The notes under the pieces: model-generated
What the model saw: only the letters and a program-made list of their open reading frames with translations
Told to the model about the DNA's origin: nothing
Database searches by the model: none
Source of the DNA: Comamonas composti DSM 21721
Lineage (GTDB): Bacteria; Pseudomonadota; Gammaproteobacteria; Burkholderiales; Burkholderiaceae_C
Length of the DNA: 64,000 nucleotides
Direction of reading: 5' to 3'
Assembly (NCBI RefSeq): GCF_000429845.1
Contig: NZ_KE386972.1
Coordinates: 1 to 64,000 of the forward strand
Shown: positions 17,514-27,166 of the stretch, in pieces
Numbering within the stretch: position 1 is the first letter of the stretch
How the letters are laid out: each line of letters opens with the position of its first letter
Program-made: the position numbers and the translations under genes

Positions 17514-17939
17514 ATGAAGAACATCGACGAACTCAAAAGCACCGGCCTCAAGGCAACCCTGCCCCGTCTGAAGATTCTGGAAATCTTCCAGAAAGGCACT
17601 CAGCGCCACATGACGGCTGAAGACGTGTTCCGCGTACTGCTGGACGAACGCTCGGACATCGGCCTGGCCACGGTCTACCGCGTTCTTACGCAATTCGAGC
17701 AGGCCGGCATTCTGCTACGCAGCAACTTCGAAAGTGGCAAGGCCGTCTACGAGCTCAACGAAGGCCAGCACCACGACCACTTCGTCTGCACCAGCTGCGG
17801 CAAGGTCGAGGAGTTCTACGACGCCGAAATCGAAAAGCGCCAGACCCTGATCGCCAAGTCCATGGGCTGGGTCATTCAGGACCACTCCATGGCCCTGTAC
17901 GGCCAGTGCGCCAGCTGTGCCACACGCGCCAGCAAGTAA
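17514..17939 (+). CDS. fur: Ferric uptake regulator
   Basis: A 141-residue repressor of iron-uptake genes. The N-terminal winged helix holds [15 protein letters not shown] and [19 protein letters not shown]; the metal and dimerisation half holds [18 protein letters not shown], with the HHDHF site and the CxxC pair, and a second CASC near the C-terminus. Length is normal. It is divergent from bamE; the 140-base gap between them must hold both promoters. A strong intrinsic terminator follows the stop. Confidence 0.97.
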   Translation: MKNIDELKSTGLKATLPRLKILEIFQKGTQRHMTAEDVFRVLLDERSDIGLATVYRVLTQFEQAGILLRSNFESGKAVYELNEGQHHDHFVCTSCGKVEEFYDAEIEKRQTLIAKSMGWVIQDHSMALYGQCASCATRASK

Positions 17940-17961
17940 GCAGCACCGGACACAGAACCCC

Positions 17962-17991
17962 AAGCGGAGCCTGAATGGCTCCGCTTTTTTT
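17962..17991 (+). terminator. Intrinsic terminator of fur
   Basis: Perfect ten-base arms, AAGCGGAGCC and GGCTCCGCTT, with a TGAAT loop and a run of T directly after. Confidence 0.92.
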
Positions 17992-18097
17992 GGCTTTACC
18001 CGAGGTTTACGCAAAACCGTGGACACGGGCCGGCCACTGGCGTTGAATATCCAGGCGGTCCATGCCCGGATCGTGCATCAACCTGCCCCGCATCCTC

Positions 18098-19660
18098 ATG
18101 CGCCAGATGTCACCTCTTGCCCGCTGGAGCTGCGCCCTTGGCCTGAGCCTAGCCGCCGGCTGCACTTCGTTGCCGGCAATGCATGGCGCTGCGCCTGCAC
18201 TTCAGGCCGCGCACCCCAGCCTGCCCGAGACGCGGCTCAGCCCCACCGAAGCCCTGCAGTGGCTGGATCGCGTGGGCTGGGGCGCCACCGGGCAGGACCT
18301 GGTCGAGCTTCAGCACCTGGGCCTCAAGTCCTGGCTGGCCTGGCAGCTCGCGCCTGCGCCAGATGCCTTGCCCCCCGCAGTCGAACAGCAAATAGCCTCC
18401 CTGAGCATCAGCCGCCAGCCCATGCCGGCCCTGCTCCAGGAGCTGGATGCCCGGCGCCTGGCCGTGAAAAACGCTGTATCCCCCGAGGACAAGACCAGAC
18501 TGCAGCAGGCGCTGCAGCGCAGGCTCAACCAGTTGGGCACCGAAGCCCAGCAACGCTTTGTGCTGCGCGCTCTCTACTCCCGGGCACAACTGCAGGAAAA
18601 AATGAGCTGGTTCTGGCTCAACCACTTCAGCATCAGCATGCGCAAGGCCGACTTGCGTGCCTGGGCCGGCGACTATGAAGAACAGGCCATACGACCCCAT
18701 GCCCTCGGTAATTTCCGCGACCTGCTGGGAGCCACGCTGCGCCACCCGGCCATGCTGCGCTACCTGGACAACGCCAGCAACGCCGTGGGCCGCATCAACG
18801 AAAACCATGCACGCGAGCTGCTGGAATTGCACACCATGGGCGTGGGCAGCGGCTATACCCAGGCGGATGTACAAGCAATGGCGCGCATTCTCACGGGCGC
18901 CGGCATCAATCTTCAGCCAGCCGGAACGCCTCCCCCCAGGCTCCAGCCCAAGCGGCAAGCCGACTATCTGCGCAGCGGATTCTTCGAGTTCAACCCGGCC
19001 CGCCACGACTACGGCCCCAAGCGCTTTCTGGGCCGCCCCATGCAGGCGCATGGCATGGCAGAGATCGAGGAAGCCCTGGACCGGATTGTTGCCTCGCCCG
19101 CCACGGCCCGGCTGATTGCATACAAGCTGGCCGTATTCCTTGTGGCCGACGAGCCGCCGCCCGCCCTGGTGGAGCGCACGGCCCTGGCCTTCAGGACAAG
19201 CCATGCGGATATCGCGGCCACAGTGGCGGCCCTGCTCACGGCTCCGGAAGCCGCGCACTTCGGCCAGAAATACCGCGACCCGCTGCACTATGTGCTGGCC
19301 TGCACGCGCCTGGTCGCCAATGGGCGGATCGCGGCCGATGCCATGCCAGTGCTCAACTGGGTCCGGCGCCTGGGCCAAGCACCCTATGCCCACGAAACAC
19401 CTGAAGGCTATCCGTTGCGCCAATCAGACTGGGCCGGACCCGGGCAAATGGCGGCCCGCTTTGAAGTCGCACGCCAGATTGCCACGCGCAGCACGCTGCT
19501 GTTTCGCGCCGATCCAAAGGCTTTGCTTTCAGAGCAGGACTGGCTTGGGCAACGCCTGGATCAATGGAGCCCTGCAAGCCAGGCAGCACTCGCCCAGGCA
19601 CGTGATCCTGTCGACTGGAGCGCATTGCTCCTGTCGACGCCCGAGATGATGTACCGCTGA
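18098..19660 (+). CDS. DUF1800 family lipoprotein
   Basis: About 520 residues. ATG at 18098 (MRQMSPLARWSC) or 18107 gives a lipoprotein signal ending LGLSLAAGC, so it is probably anchored in the envelope. The DUF1800 body shows RVGWGATGQDLVEL, FWLNHFSISM, HPAMLRYLDNASN and the strongly conserved NENHARELLELHTMGV. Enzymatic activity of the family is not known to me. It lies 11 bases before a DUF1501 gene, and these two families are nearly always neighbours, suggesting a joint role, perhaps with exported cofactors or polymers. Neither starts with an obvious Tat twin-arginine motif except the partner's RR. Confidence 0.88.
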   Translation: MRQMSPLARWSCALGLSLAAGCTSLPAMHGAAPALQAAHPSLPETRLSPTEALQWLDRVGWGATGQDLVELQHLGLKSWLAWQLAPAPDALPPAVEQQIASLSISRQPMPALLQELDARRLAVKNAVSPEDKTRLQQALQRRLNQLGTEAQQRFVLRALYSRAQLQEKMSWFWLNHFSISMRKADLRAWAGDYEEQAIRPHALGNFRDLLGATLRHPAMLRYLDNASNAVGRINENHARELLELHTMGVGSGYTQADVQAMARILTGAGINLQPAGTPPPRLQPKRQADYLRSGFFEFNPARHDYGPKRFLGRPMQAHGMAEIEEALDRIVASPATARLIAYKLAVFLVADEPPPALVERTALAFRTSHADIAATVAALLTAPEAAHFGQKYRDPLHYVLACTRLVANGRIAADAMPVLNWVRRLGQAPYAHETPEGYPLRQSDWAGPGQMAARFEVARQIATRSTLLFRADPKALLSEQDWLGQRLDQWSPASQAALAQARDPVDWSALLLSTPEMMYR

Positions 19661-19671
19661 GGCCTATCTTC

Positions 19672-20889
19672 ATGCAACGCCGTCACCTGCTGCACTGGGC
19701 CAGCGCCCTGCCCTTGACCGGATACATGGACCGTCTGCAGGCGGCCCTGCCCGGTGCCGGCACACCGCGCCTGCTCGTGGTCTTTCTGCGCGGTGCCTAC
19801 GACTGCTGCAGCCTGCTGGTACCCACGCACAGCGACTATTACTGGGCGGCAAGGCCAACGATCGCCATTGCCCGGCCCGGGCAGGCCTGCGGCGCCCTGG
19901 CCCTGGACGGGCAATGGGGCCTGCACCCGGTGCTGGAGGACTGCATCTACCCGCTGTTTCAAAACGGCCAAGCCTGTTTCATCCCGTTTGCAGGCATTGA
20001 CGATTTGTCGCGCAGCCATTTCGAGACCCAGGACGCCATCGAACTGGGCCAGCCGCCCGGTGGCCACAGAAACTACCCATCCGGTTTTCTGAACCGCCTG
20101 GCCCAGGTGCTGGCCCGGGGCCGCCCCAGCACCCCCGTCATGCCCATGGCCTTTACCAGCCAGTTGCCGCTGGTGCTGCGTGGCCGGCAACAGGTGGCGA
20201 ACATGGAGCTGCGCTCGGTGACCAAGCCCGGCATAGACGAGGCGCGCAGCCGCCTGATCGCATCCATGTACCAGGGCACACCTTTGGAGGCTGCCGTGCA
20301 CGAAGGCTTTGCCGTGAGCCACGCGGTGCAAAACAGCGTGCAGCAGGAAATGGAGCAGGCCGGGCGCAACGCCATCAGCCCCCGGGGCTTTGCGCTCGTG
20401 GCCCGGCGCATGGCCGCACTCATGCGCGAGCGCTTCGACCTCGGCTTTGTAGACGTGGGCGGCTGGGACACCCATATCAACCAGGGCGGATCCAGAGGCC
20501 CATTGGCCAACCGGCTCCGCGAGCTGGGTCAGGGCCTGAGCAGCTTTGCCCAGGAAATAGGCCCCGAGCCCTGGCGCCATACCGTGGTCGTGGTGCTCAG
20601 CGAGTTCGGCCGCACCTTCCGCGAAAACGGCAGCCAGGGCACGGACCATGGCCATGGCACGGTGTACTGGCTGCTGGGCGGTGGGCTCTCCTCCAGCGCA
20701 GGCGGGCGCATCGTCGGCGAGCAGATCGAGCTGGGCGAGAAAAGCCTGTTCCAGAACCGCGACCACCCGGTGCTCAACGAATACCGCGCCGTGCTCGGCG
20801 GCCTGTTTGCGCGCATGTACGGGCTGAATGCACAGCACATGCAACAGGTGTTTTCAGGGGTTTCCCCCAGAGACCTGCAACTGGTCTAG
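19672..20889 (+). CDS. DUF1501 family protein
   Basis: A 405-residue protein starting [15 protein letters not shown], a twin-arginine-like start with a short hydrophobic stretch, so export by Tat is plausible. The sulfatase-like DUF1501 body shows [35 protein letters not shown] and [23 protein letters not shown], which resemble metal-binding parts of the alkaline-phosphatase superfamily. Substrate unknown. It follows the DUF1800 gene by 11 bases. Its stop overlaps the end of the convergent hprK by four bases, leaving no room for a separate terminator. Confidence 0.9.
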   Translation: MQRRHLLHWASALPLTGYMDRLQAALPGAGTPRLLVVFLRGAYDCCSLLVPTHSDYYWAARPTIAIARPGQACGALALDGQWGLHPVLEDCIYPLFQNGQACFIPFAGIDDLSRSHFETQDAIELGQPPGGHRNYPSGFLNRLAQVLARGRPSTPVMPMAFTSQLPLVLRGRQQVANMELRSVTKPGIDEARSRLIASMYQGTPLEAAVHEGFAVSHAVQNSVQQEMEQAGRNAISPRGFALVARRMAALMRERFDLGFVDVGGWDTHINQGGSRGPLANRLRELGQGLSSFAQEIGPEPWRHTVVVVLSEFGRTFRENGSQGTDHGHGTVYWLLGGGLSSSAGGRIVGEQIELGEKSLFQNRDHPVLNEYRAVLGGLFARMYGLNAQHMQQVFSGVSPRDLQLV

Positions 20890-21842
20890 AACGTGTCGCC
20901 GCTCTCCATGGCGCGGCGATGGCGCTGCACGAACTCCTGGTAGGTGTCTATGCCCCGCAGTTGCAGGATGGCATTGCGCACGGCGGCCTCGACCAGCACG
21001 GCGATGTTGCGGCCAGCGACCACCTGGATGATGACCTTGCGCACGGGCACGCCCAGCACGTCCTGGGTCAACGGTTCGGAGGGCAGGCGCTCGTATTCGC
21101 GCTCCATGGTCTCCTTGCGCACCAGGTGCACGATGAGCTTGAGCCGCATCTTGCGGCGCACCGCCGTCTCACCGAAGATGGCGCGAATATCGAGCAGGCC
21201 GATGCCGCGCACCTCCAGCAGGTTCTGCAGCAGATCCGGGCACTTGCCCTCGATGGTGGTCTGGTTGATGCGGTACAGGTCCACGGCATCGTCGGCCACC
21301 AGGCCGTTGCCGCGCGTGACCAGCTCCAGCCCGAGCTCGCTCTTGCCCAGACCGGACTCTCCGGTGATCAGCACGCCCATGCCCAGAATGTCCATGAACA
21401 CGCCGTGCATGGTCGTGCGGTCGGCAAAATGCTTGGACAGGTAGGCGCGCAGCACATCGATCACAAAGGCCGACTGCTCATGGGTGGCGAACATGGGGAT
21501 ATGCGCGCGCTCGCACATGGACAGCAGCTCGTCAGGCGCGGTCTGTCCATCGGCCAGCACCAGCACGGGCGGCTCCAGCGTGACGATGCGTGCCACGCGG
21601 CGCTCGCAATCCTGGGTCGTGGCATTGGTCAGGTAGGCGACCTCGCGCTCGCCCAGAACCTGCAGCCGGTAGGGATGGATGTAATTCAGATAGCCGACGA
21701 GATCCGCGCCCGAGCGCGCCGAGCGCACGGCCATCTCGTCGAAGCGGCGCTCGGATGCGCCCAGCCCTGCAACCCACTCCCAGCGCAGACTGGTGCGGAA
21801 CTCCTCGAACAGGACATCGGCGCTGATGGCACTGTGTCGCAT
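20886..21842 (-). CDS. hprK: HPr kinase/phosphorylase
   Basis: A 318-residue enzyme that phosphorylates or dephosphorylates the phosphocarrier HPr on serine. Walker A is GESGLGKS at residues 161-168, preceded by the N-terminal domain; the C-terminal capping motif [15 protein letters not shown] and the [14 protein letters not shown] segment follow. In betaproteobacteria it serves regulation, often of virulence or carbon balance, not sugar uptake. It lies 18 bases downstream of ptsN. It ends inside the 3' end of the convergent DUF1501 gene. Confidence 0.96.
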   Translation of the reverse strand: MRHSAISADVLFEEFRTSLRWEWVAGLGASERRFDEMAVRSARSGADLVGYLNYIHPYRLQVLGEREVAYLTNATTQDCERRVARIVTLEPPVLVLADGQTAPDELLSMCERAHIPMFATHEQSAFVIDVLRAYLSKHFADRTTMHGVFMDILGMGVLITGESGLGKSELGLELVTRGNGLVADDAVDLYRINQTTIEGKCPDLLQNLLEVRGIGLLDIRAIFGETAVRRKMRLKLIVHLVRKETMEREYERLPSEPLTQDVLGVPVRKVIIQVVAGRNIAVLVEAAVRNAILQLRGIDTYQEFVQRHRRAMESGDTF

Positions 21843-21860
21843 GGCGAGGCAGGCTGCGGC

Positions 21861-22334
21861 TCAGACCAGCGGAGCGATCGAGGATTGCCAGCCCGCAATC
21901 ATGCCGTGCAGGGCATCGGCATCGGTACAGGACTTGAGCCGCTCGCGCAACTGGCTGTCGCTGAGCAGCTCTGCAATCTCGGAGAGGATTTCCAGGTGTT
22001 TTTGCGTGGCGGCCTCGGGAACCAGCAAAAAGATCAGCAAGTTTACCGGCTGCTCGTCAGGAGCATCAAAGCCAATGGGCCGCTCCAGCTGGAACACGGC
22101 AGCCATGGGGGCAGTCAAACCCTTGATGCGCCCATGAGGAATGGCCACGCCGTGACCCAGGCCCGTGGACCCCAGGCGCTCACGTGCAAAAAGGCTGTCG
22201 GTAATCAGAGCACGCGAAAGGCCATGCAGGCTCTCAAAGAGCAAGCCGGCTTCTTCAAAGGCGCGCTTTTTGCTGGTGACATCGACGCTCACAAGCACTT
22301 GAGCGGCGGGCAGTATGGTGGCAAGACGGTTCAT
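21861..22334 (-). CDS. ptsN: PTS IIA-like nitrogen-regulatory protein
   Basis: A 157-residue EIIA-Ntr protein. The phospho-accepting His67 lies in STGLGHGVAIPHGRIKG. The VNLLIFLLVPEAATQKHLEILSEIA pattern (in two blocks) is typical. It takes phosphate from PtsP/NPr and links nitrogen and potassium balance. It sits between hpf and hprK, as in other Burkholderiales, although rpoN, often the first gene of this group, is not upstream here. Confidence 0.95.
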   Translation of the reverse strand: MNRLATILPAAQVLVSVDVTSKKRAFEEAGLLFESLHGLSRALITDSLFARERLGSTGLGHGVAIPHGRIKGLTAPMAAVFQLERPIGFDAPDEQPVNLLIFLLVPEAATQKHLEILSEIAELLSDSQLRERLKSCTDADALHGMIAGWQSSIAPLV

Positions 22335-22495
22335 GGTTCGAGAAACGATTATGCACCGCTATCCCGAAAACTGTGGGGAAACCCTGACTCGGATCAAAAA
22401 CCGCCCCGGAGGGCGGCTTGAAGAACAAGGCGCGGAAGTTATAGGCTGGAGCTCAAAAAATAACACGCCCGCTCGTGAATAGCCAGCTCCAGGCC

Positions 22496-22858
22496 TCAGG
22501 CAGACTGCATGGAAGGCGTCAGCCGCATGTCATCAAGGCGCTTGGCCGAGCCATGGCGGCTGCCTTGGGTACGCTGTTTGTAGCGCACAACAGCTCTGTC
22601 GAGCTTGTCGGCCAGGGCATCCACCGCCGCATACAAATCGAAGTGCGATGTCTCCACGAACAAATCCTGCCCCTTGACGCGCAGCATGCAGCCTGCGCGC
22701 TGGCGCTTTTCCTTCTCCTTTTGCTTGTGAACGGCCAGCAGGATGCGGACCTCCATGACCTGGTCGAAATGCCGAAGAATGCGTTCAAGCTTGGCCATGA
22801 CGTAGTTGCGCAGCGAGGGGGTGACCTCCATGTGGCGACCGTTAATCGTCAGATTCAT
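22496..22858 (-). CDS. hpf: Ribosome hibernation promoting factor, short form
   Basis: A 120-residue protein starting [20 protein letters not shown]. The beta-alpha fold motifs [20 protein letters not shown] and [16 protein letters not shown] identify it as HPF/YfiA. It binds the 30S subunit in stationary phase and blocks translation. It lacks the C-terminal dimerisation domain of long HPF. The 160-base gap before ptsN contains no gene. Upstream is the divergent purC; rpoN is absent. Confidence 0.94.
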   Translation of the reverse strand: MNLTINGRHMEVTPSLRNYVMAKLERILRHFDQVMEVRILLAVHKQKEKEKRQRAGCMLRVKGQDLFVETSHFDLYAAVDALADKLDRAVVRYKQRTQGSRHGSAKRLDDMRLTPSMQSA

Positions 22859-23201
22859 ATCTCAACACTCCTGTGCTCTGGGTAACATTCGCCACCTCCC
22901 GACACGACCTGGATCAGGCCGGGCTTGGCGCTTGCAGGCTGGAATGCGCATTCATGTGCTTGCCGGGCCACTATGCGCTGCGCCGATCCCGAACGCAACG
23001 CCGGTGCGCGATAGCGTAGGCTCACGCAGGGCCATGCCCGGGGGTTTGTGGCAGCGAATGAATGCGCGCACAATAGGCCGGTTTGCCTACGCCCTGGCCC
23101 TCCCGACAGGTTCTTGCAAGGCCGCTAAAATCGCGTTTTTGCTTTGCCTCATTCAGGTCTTGCATGCCATGCACCATGGCTTTTTTGCTGATTTCCCATA
23201 C
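22859..23201. other. Divergent control region between hpf and purC
   Basis: No gene is supported in these 343 bases, though both strands carry open frames continuous with the flanking genes. The region must hold the hpf promoter on the minus strand and the purC promoter on the plus strand; GCTAAAAT at about 23132-23139 could be the purC -10 element, but no clear -35 is seen. Confidence 0.4.
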
Positions 23202-24125
23202 ATGACCAGCCAGCCCAGCTCTACCGCCCTGCACACTTCCAACATCGCCTCGCTGCCGCTGCTCGCGCGCGGCAAGGTGCGCGACAACTATGCCGTGGGC
23301 GAAGATCGCATTCTCATGGTGGCATCGGACCGTCTCTCGGCCTTCGACGTCATCATGGGCGAGCCCATTCCCGGCAAGGGCAAGCTGCTCACGCAGATGG
23401 CACTGTTCTGGTTCGACAAGCTGGGACACATCTGTCCCAATCACCTGACCGGAGAGGCGCCCGAGTCCGTGGTCACGGCCGACGAGCTGCCCCAGGTCAA
23501 AGATCGCTCCATGCTGGTCAAGCGCCTCAAGCCGGTGCTCATCGAGGCCGTGGTGCGCGGCTACCTGGCCGGCAGCGGCTGGCAGGAATACCAGGCCTCG
23601 CAATCGGTCTGCGGCGTGCCCCTGCCCGCCGGCCTGACGAATGCCGCCAAACTGCCCGAGCCCATCTACACCCCGGCGGCCAAGGCCGAGATGGGCGACC
23701 ACGACGAGAACATCACCTATGAGCGCACCGTGGAGATGGTCGGCGAGAAGCTGGCCGCCCAGATCCGCGACACATCCATCCGCATCTACAAGGAAGCCGC
23801 CGCCATTGCGCTGGAAAAGGGCATGATCATTGCCGACACCAAGTTCGAGTTCGGCCTCGACGAGAGCGGCCAGCTGGTGCTCATGGACGAAGTGCTGACC
23901 CCCGACAGCTCACGCTACTGGCCCGTGGAAGGCTATGCCGATGCACTGGCCAAGGGCGAGAACCCTCCCAGCTACGACAAGCAGTTCGTGCGCGACTGGC
24001 TGGAGCAGGCCCAGGTCAACGGCAAGCTCTGGGACAAGAAGGCCCCGGCTCCGCGCCTGCCCAAGGAGGTCACGGACAAGACTGCGGCCAAGTACCGCGA
24101 GGCGCTGGAGCGCCTGACGGGCTGA
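23202..24125 (+). CDS. purC: Phosphoribosylaminoimidazole-succinocarboxamide synthase
   Basis: The eighth-step ligase of purine synthesis (SAICAR synthetase), 307 residues from ATG 23202 ([14 protein letters not shown]). Signature parts are [21 protein letters not shown] in two blocks, [35 protein letters not shown] and [12 protein letters not shown]. This is the longer yeast-like form common in betaproteobacteria. The open frame before 23202 is not protein-like. A family 1 repeat lies 60 bases after the stop. Confidence 0.96.
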   Translation: MTSQPSSTALHTSNIASLPLLARGKVRDNYAVGEDRILMVASDRLSAFDVIMGEPIPGKGKLLTQMALFWFDKLGHICPNHLTGEAPESVVTADELPQVKDRSMLVKRLKPVLIEAVVRGYLAGSGWQEYQASQSVCGVPLPAGLTNAAKLPEPIYTPAAKAEMGDHDENITYERTVEMVGEKLAAQIRDTSIRIYKEAAAIALEKGMIIADTKFEFGLDESGQLVLMDEVLTPDSSRYWPVEGYADALAKGENPPSYDKQFVRDWLEQAQVNGKLWDKKAPAPRLPKEVTDKTAAKYREALERLTG

Positions 24126-24186
24126 GATCGCCCCGGCCGCCGCACGGCGACTCCGGTCTGTCTGAGGTTTCAGGCAGGGCCTGAAG

Positions 24187-24278
24187 AAAAAGTGAGCTGC
24201 TAGCGCTTGCCTACTCTTGAGTTCAGATGGTTTTCATGCTGAGATCAAGCATTAACAGGCGCTAACAGCTCACTTTTT
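24187..24278. repeat. Dispersed intergenic repeat, family 1 (long stem copy)
   Basis: The most regular copy: arms AAAAAGTGAGCTGCTAGCGC (24187-24206) and GCGCTAACAGCTCACTTTTT (24259-24278) pair over 20 bases with one mismatch, around a 52-base loop. The T run at the right makes it terminator-like for purC. Confidence 0.85.
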
Positions 24279-24342
24279 TGATTTCATATCCAGATGCATG
24301 CTGCACTGCCACAATGGATCTTCCACATCTATGGAGGCGCTC

Positions 24343-24930
24343 ATGACTGGCAAGAGGATTTTGATGATCTGCGGCGACTACTGCGAGGACTATGAAGTCA
24401 TGGTCCCCTTCCAGGCCTTGCAGGCCGTGGGTCATACGGTGCATGCGGTCTGCCCCGACAAGAAGGCGGGTGAGCAGATCAAGACCGCGATTCACGACTT
24501 CGAGGGCGCGCAGACCTATAGCGAGAAGCCCGGCCACCACTTCACGCTCAATGCCGGCTTCGAGCAGATCAAGCCCGAGAAGTACGACGCCCTGGTGATT
24601 CCCGGCGGGCGCGGCCCCGAGTACCTGCGCAACTACGACGCCGTGCGCGCGGCCGTGCGTCACTTCTTCGACACCAGCAAGCCCGTGGCCGCCGTCTGCC
24701 ACGGCGCCCAGTTGCTGGCCGGGGCCGGCGTGCTCAAGGGCCGCAGTTGCTCGGCCTACCCGGCATGCCGCGCCGAGGTCGAGCTCGCGGGCGGCATCTA
24801 TATGGACATTCCCGTGGATCAGGCCCATACCGAAGGCAACCTGGTCAGCGCCCCGGCCTGGCCCGCACATCCGGCCTGGATTGCGCAGTTTCTGGCGCTG
24901 CTGGGCACCAGGATCACGCATACGCCTTGA
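24343..24930 (+). CDS. DJ-1/PfpI family protein
   Basis: ATG at 24343 (MTGKRILMICGDYCEDYEVM) follows GGAGG by about six bases; earlier ATGs are less likely. The product has 195 residues. The nucleophile elbow AAVCHGAQLLAGAGVL holds the conserved Cys, with the acid partner in the GDYCEDYE stretch near the start, and VIPGGRGPEYLRN is the typical preceding loop. Members are glyoxalases, deglycase-like enzymes, chaperones or proteases; the sequence does not decide which. It stands alone between a repeat and the convergent cnoX. Confidence 0.9.
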   Translation: MTGKRILMICGDYCEDYEVMVPFQALQAVGHTVHAVCPDKKAGEQIKTAIHDFEGAQTYSEKPGHHFTLNAGFEQIKPEKYDALVIPGGRGPEYLRNYDAVRAAVRHFFDTSKPVAAVCHGAQLLAGAGVLKGRSCSAYPACRAEVELAGGIYMDIPVDQAHTEGNLVSAPAWPAHPAWIAQFLALLGTRITHTP

Positions 24931-24990
24931 GCGACCTTGCCCGCCCGTTCCCGCCGGGCGCGGGGCTGAAGACGGCCCCGGCCCCGCAGA

Positions 24991-25947
24991 TCAGTTCAAG
25001 GCCATGCTCAGCTTGCGCCGGTAGCTGTTGAGCATTTGCGTGGTCTCGTCTTCCTGGGCGCCGTTCTTGCCCGTGAGCTCGATACCACCCGCCGTCTTGC
25101 CCGGCACGGCATCGGTTTTCTTGGGCTTGGGTGGGGTCAGCAGTTCCAGAATGCCCACGTAGAGCTTGCGCGCGGCCTGGCCGCTCCACTCCTTGTCGCG
25201 CATGATGATTTCCAGCAGCTCGTCCATGCAGGCCGTCCACTGGCCTTCGGCGGCCAGGGCTTGCGACTTGGCGAAGCGGGTATCGAAATCACGCTTGTTC
25301 TGGGCAATGGCGGCATCGAACCGGGCCAGTTCCCAGTTGCCGCGCTCGTCGTTTTGCACGAACAGCATGCATTGCAGCCATTGGCTCAAGGCCTCGAAGC
25401 GCGTGGCCTGGGGGATGCGCTTGAGCGGCTCGACCAGCAAGGCGGCCGCTTCCTCGTAGCCGCCCGTGGCGATCAGCAGGCGCACATAGTCAAAGCGGGC
25501 ATCGTCATTGGCGGGGTCGGCGGCCAGCGCATCGGCCAGTTTTTGCAACGCTGCCTGGGTATCGCCCGACTCCAGCAACTGATGGGCCTCGTCGGCCTCG
25601 GCTTCGGCCACCAGCTCGCCTTCGGAGGGCAGGTGCTTGTCCAGAAACTCGCGCAGCTTGCCTTCGGGCTGAGCGCCCATGAAGCCGTCCACGGGCCGCC
25701 CGCCGATCATCAGAATGCAGGTGGGGATGGAGCGTATGCCGAACATGCCGGCCAGTTGCTGCTCCTGATCGGAGTCGATCTTGACCAGCTTGAAGCGGCC
25801 TTCGTAGGCAACCTCCAGCTTTTCGAGCAAAGGCCCCAAGGTCTTGCATGGGCCGCACCAGGGGGCCCAGAAGTCGACGAGGACCGGCACCTGCATGGAG
25901 GCGGCGACGACTTCGGCTTCAAAATTCTCTATGGTGACGTCAATCAT
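24991..25947 (-). CDS. cnoX: Thioredoxin-like co-chaperone CnoX (YbbN)
   Basis: With ATG at 25947 (MIDVTIENFEAEVV) it has 318 residues. The thioredoxin domain (residues 1-110) has an intact WCGPC active site at 30-34 and the cis-proline region SIPTCIL; a TPR-like helical half follows (LLESGDTQAALQKLADALAA, then VRLLIATGGYEEAAALL). E. coli CnoX has lost the first active-site Cys; this protein keeps both, so it may be redox-active. It would hold unfolded proteins under oxidative stress and hand them to GroEL. A longer frame upstream is not protein-like. Confidence 0.92.
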   Translation of the reverse strand: MIDVTIENFEAEVVAASMQVPVLVDFWAPWCGPCKTLGPLLEKLEVAYEGRFKLVKIDSDQEQQLAGMFGIRSIPTCILMIGGRPVDGFMGAQPEGKLREFLDKHLPSEGELVAEAEADEAHQLLESGDTQAALQKLADALAADPANDDARFDYVRLLIATGGYEEAAALLVEPLKRIPQATRFEALSQWLQCMLFVQNDERGNWELARFDAAIAQNKRDFDTRFAKSQALAAEGQWTACMDELLEIIMRDKEWSGQAARKLYVGILELLTPPKPKKTDAVPGKTAGGIELTGKNGAQEDETTQMLNSYRRKLSMALN

Positions 25948-26188
25948 GTGATCAAACCCTGTGACAAGTGGCGCAAGCGGGGCGCGAAGAATCGGCAGGC
26001 GCCCGGACGAGCCCGCCGACAGACGCAGACCGCCCGATTCTCCAGCAATTCGGCGGCCCGCCGGCGATAGCCCCCGATTACCGCAAAAGAGCACCTGTCA
26101 AGGTTTGGCCCAAGCTCACTCCACTATAGTTCCCAGGGTTTGCCCCAGACCTCAGCCCTGGGGCCTCTTGCGCAAGGAGGCGCTCATC

Positions 26189-27166
26189 TTGATCAAAGTC
26201 TCACAACTGGTGTTTGAGTACCCTGGCCATCGCGCGCTGGACGGGGTCAGCCTGGAGATTCCCGCACGCAGCGTGACGGCCCTGGTTGGCCCCAACGGCG
26301 CGGGCAAGTCGACGCTGATGCGCTGCATTGCGGGGCTGGAGCAGCCCTTGTCGGGCCGGATCGAGGTGCATGGCCTCTCGGTGCAGGAGCAGCCGCGCGA
26401 GGTGCACCGGCATCTGGGCTATTTGTCCGACTTCTACGGCCTCTATGACCGGCTGAACGTGCTGCGCTGCCTCGAATATGCAGCCCTGTCCATGGGACTC
26501 GCGTCCGGGCAGGCGCAGGCCCGCGCCCAGGAGGTCGCAGGTCAGCTTGATCTGCTGGACCTGCTGGGGCGCAGCCCGACCGAGCTCTCGCGCGGCCAGC
26601 GCCAGCGCCTGGCCATAGGCCAGGCCATCGTCCACCAGCCACGCGTGCTGCTGCTCGACGAGCCCGCCAGCGGCCTGGACCCCGAAGCGCGCAGCAGCCT
26701 GTCGCAGCTGTTTCGCCAGTTGCAGGCCCAGGGCATGACGCTGATGGTGTCCAGCCACATCCTCAGCGAGCTGGACGAGTACTGCACGCACATTCTGAGC
26801 ATCCGCAACGGCCGCATCGAAAGTCACGAGGCCTTGCAGGCCGATGGCATGGCGCAAGAGCAGGCCGCAGCCACCGAATCGCTGGCGCTGTATGCGCTGG
26901 AGGTTGCGCCGCCGCAGTCCGCAGGTTTCGAAGCCCACTTGCGCCAGGCCTTGCAGGACTGCACCGTGCAGGATTTTGATGCCACGGGCAGCCGCCCCAT
27001 CCAGCTGTGGCTGCCCGCAAGCGCCGCAGCCCGCGCCGCCTGGCTGGCCCGGCTGGTGCAGGCCGGCATTCCCGTCGCCGCGCTGTCGCCGCTGCGCGAG
27101 CGGCTGCAGGACCGCTATGCCCGCACCCGCCAGAGCCGAGAACACCCCCACCAGGAGCAGCCATGA
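26189..27166 (+). CDS. ABC transporter ATP-binding protein (ABC-2 type exporter)
   Basis: TTG at 26189 is the best start: AAGGAGG at 26174-26180 lies eight bases upstream and the protein then begins with the ATPase fold (LIKVSQLVFEYPGHRALDGV). It has 325 residues. Walker A is GPNGAGKST, the signature is LSRGQRQRL, Walker B is VLLLDEP, and the switch His follows in MVSSHILSELDEYC. The last 110 residues are a C-terminal extension. The next gene overlaps by four bases (ATGA) and encodes the membrane part. The substrate cannot be told. Confidence 0.93.
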   Translation: MIKVSQLVFEYPGHRALDGVSLEIPARSVTALVGPNGAGKSTLMRCIAGLEQPLSGRIEVHGLSVQEQPREVHRHLGYLSDFYGLYDRLNVLRCLEYAALSMGLASGQAQARAQEVAGQLDLLDLLGRSPTELSRGQRQRLAIGQAIVHQPRVLLLDEPASGLDPEARSSLSQLFRQLQAQGMTLMVSSHILSELDEYCTHILSIRNGRIESHEALQADGMAQEQAAATESLALYALEVAPPQSAGFEAHLRQALQDCTVQDFDATGSRPIQLWLPASAAARAAWLARLVQAGIPVAALSPLRERLQDRYARTRQSREHPHQEQP

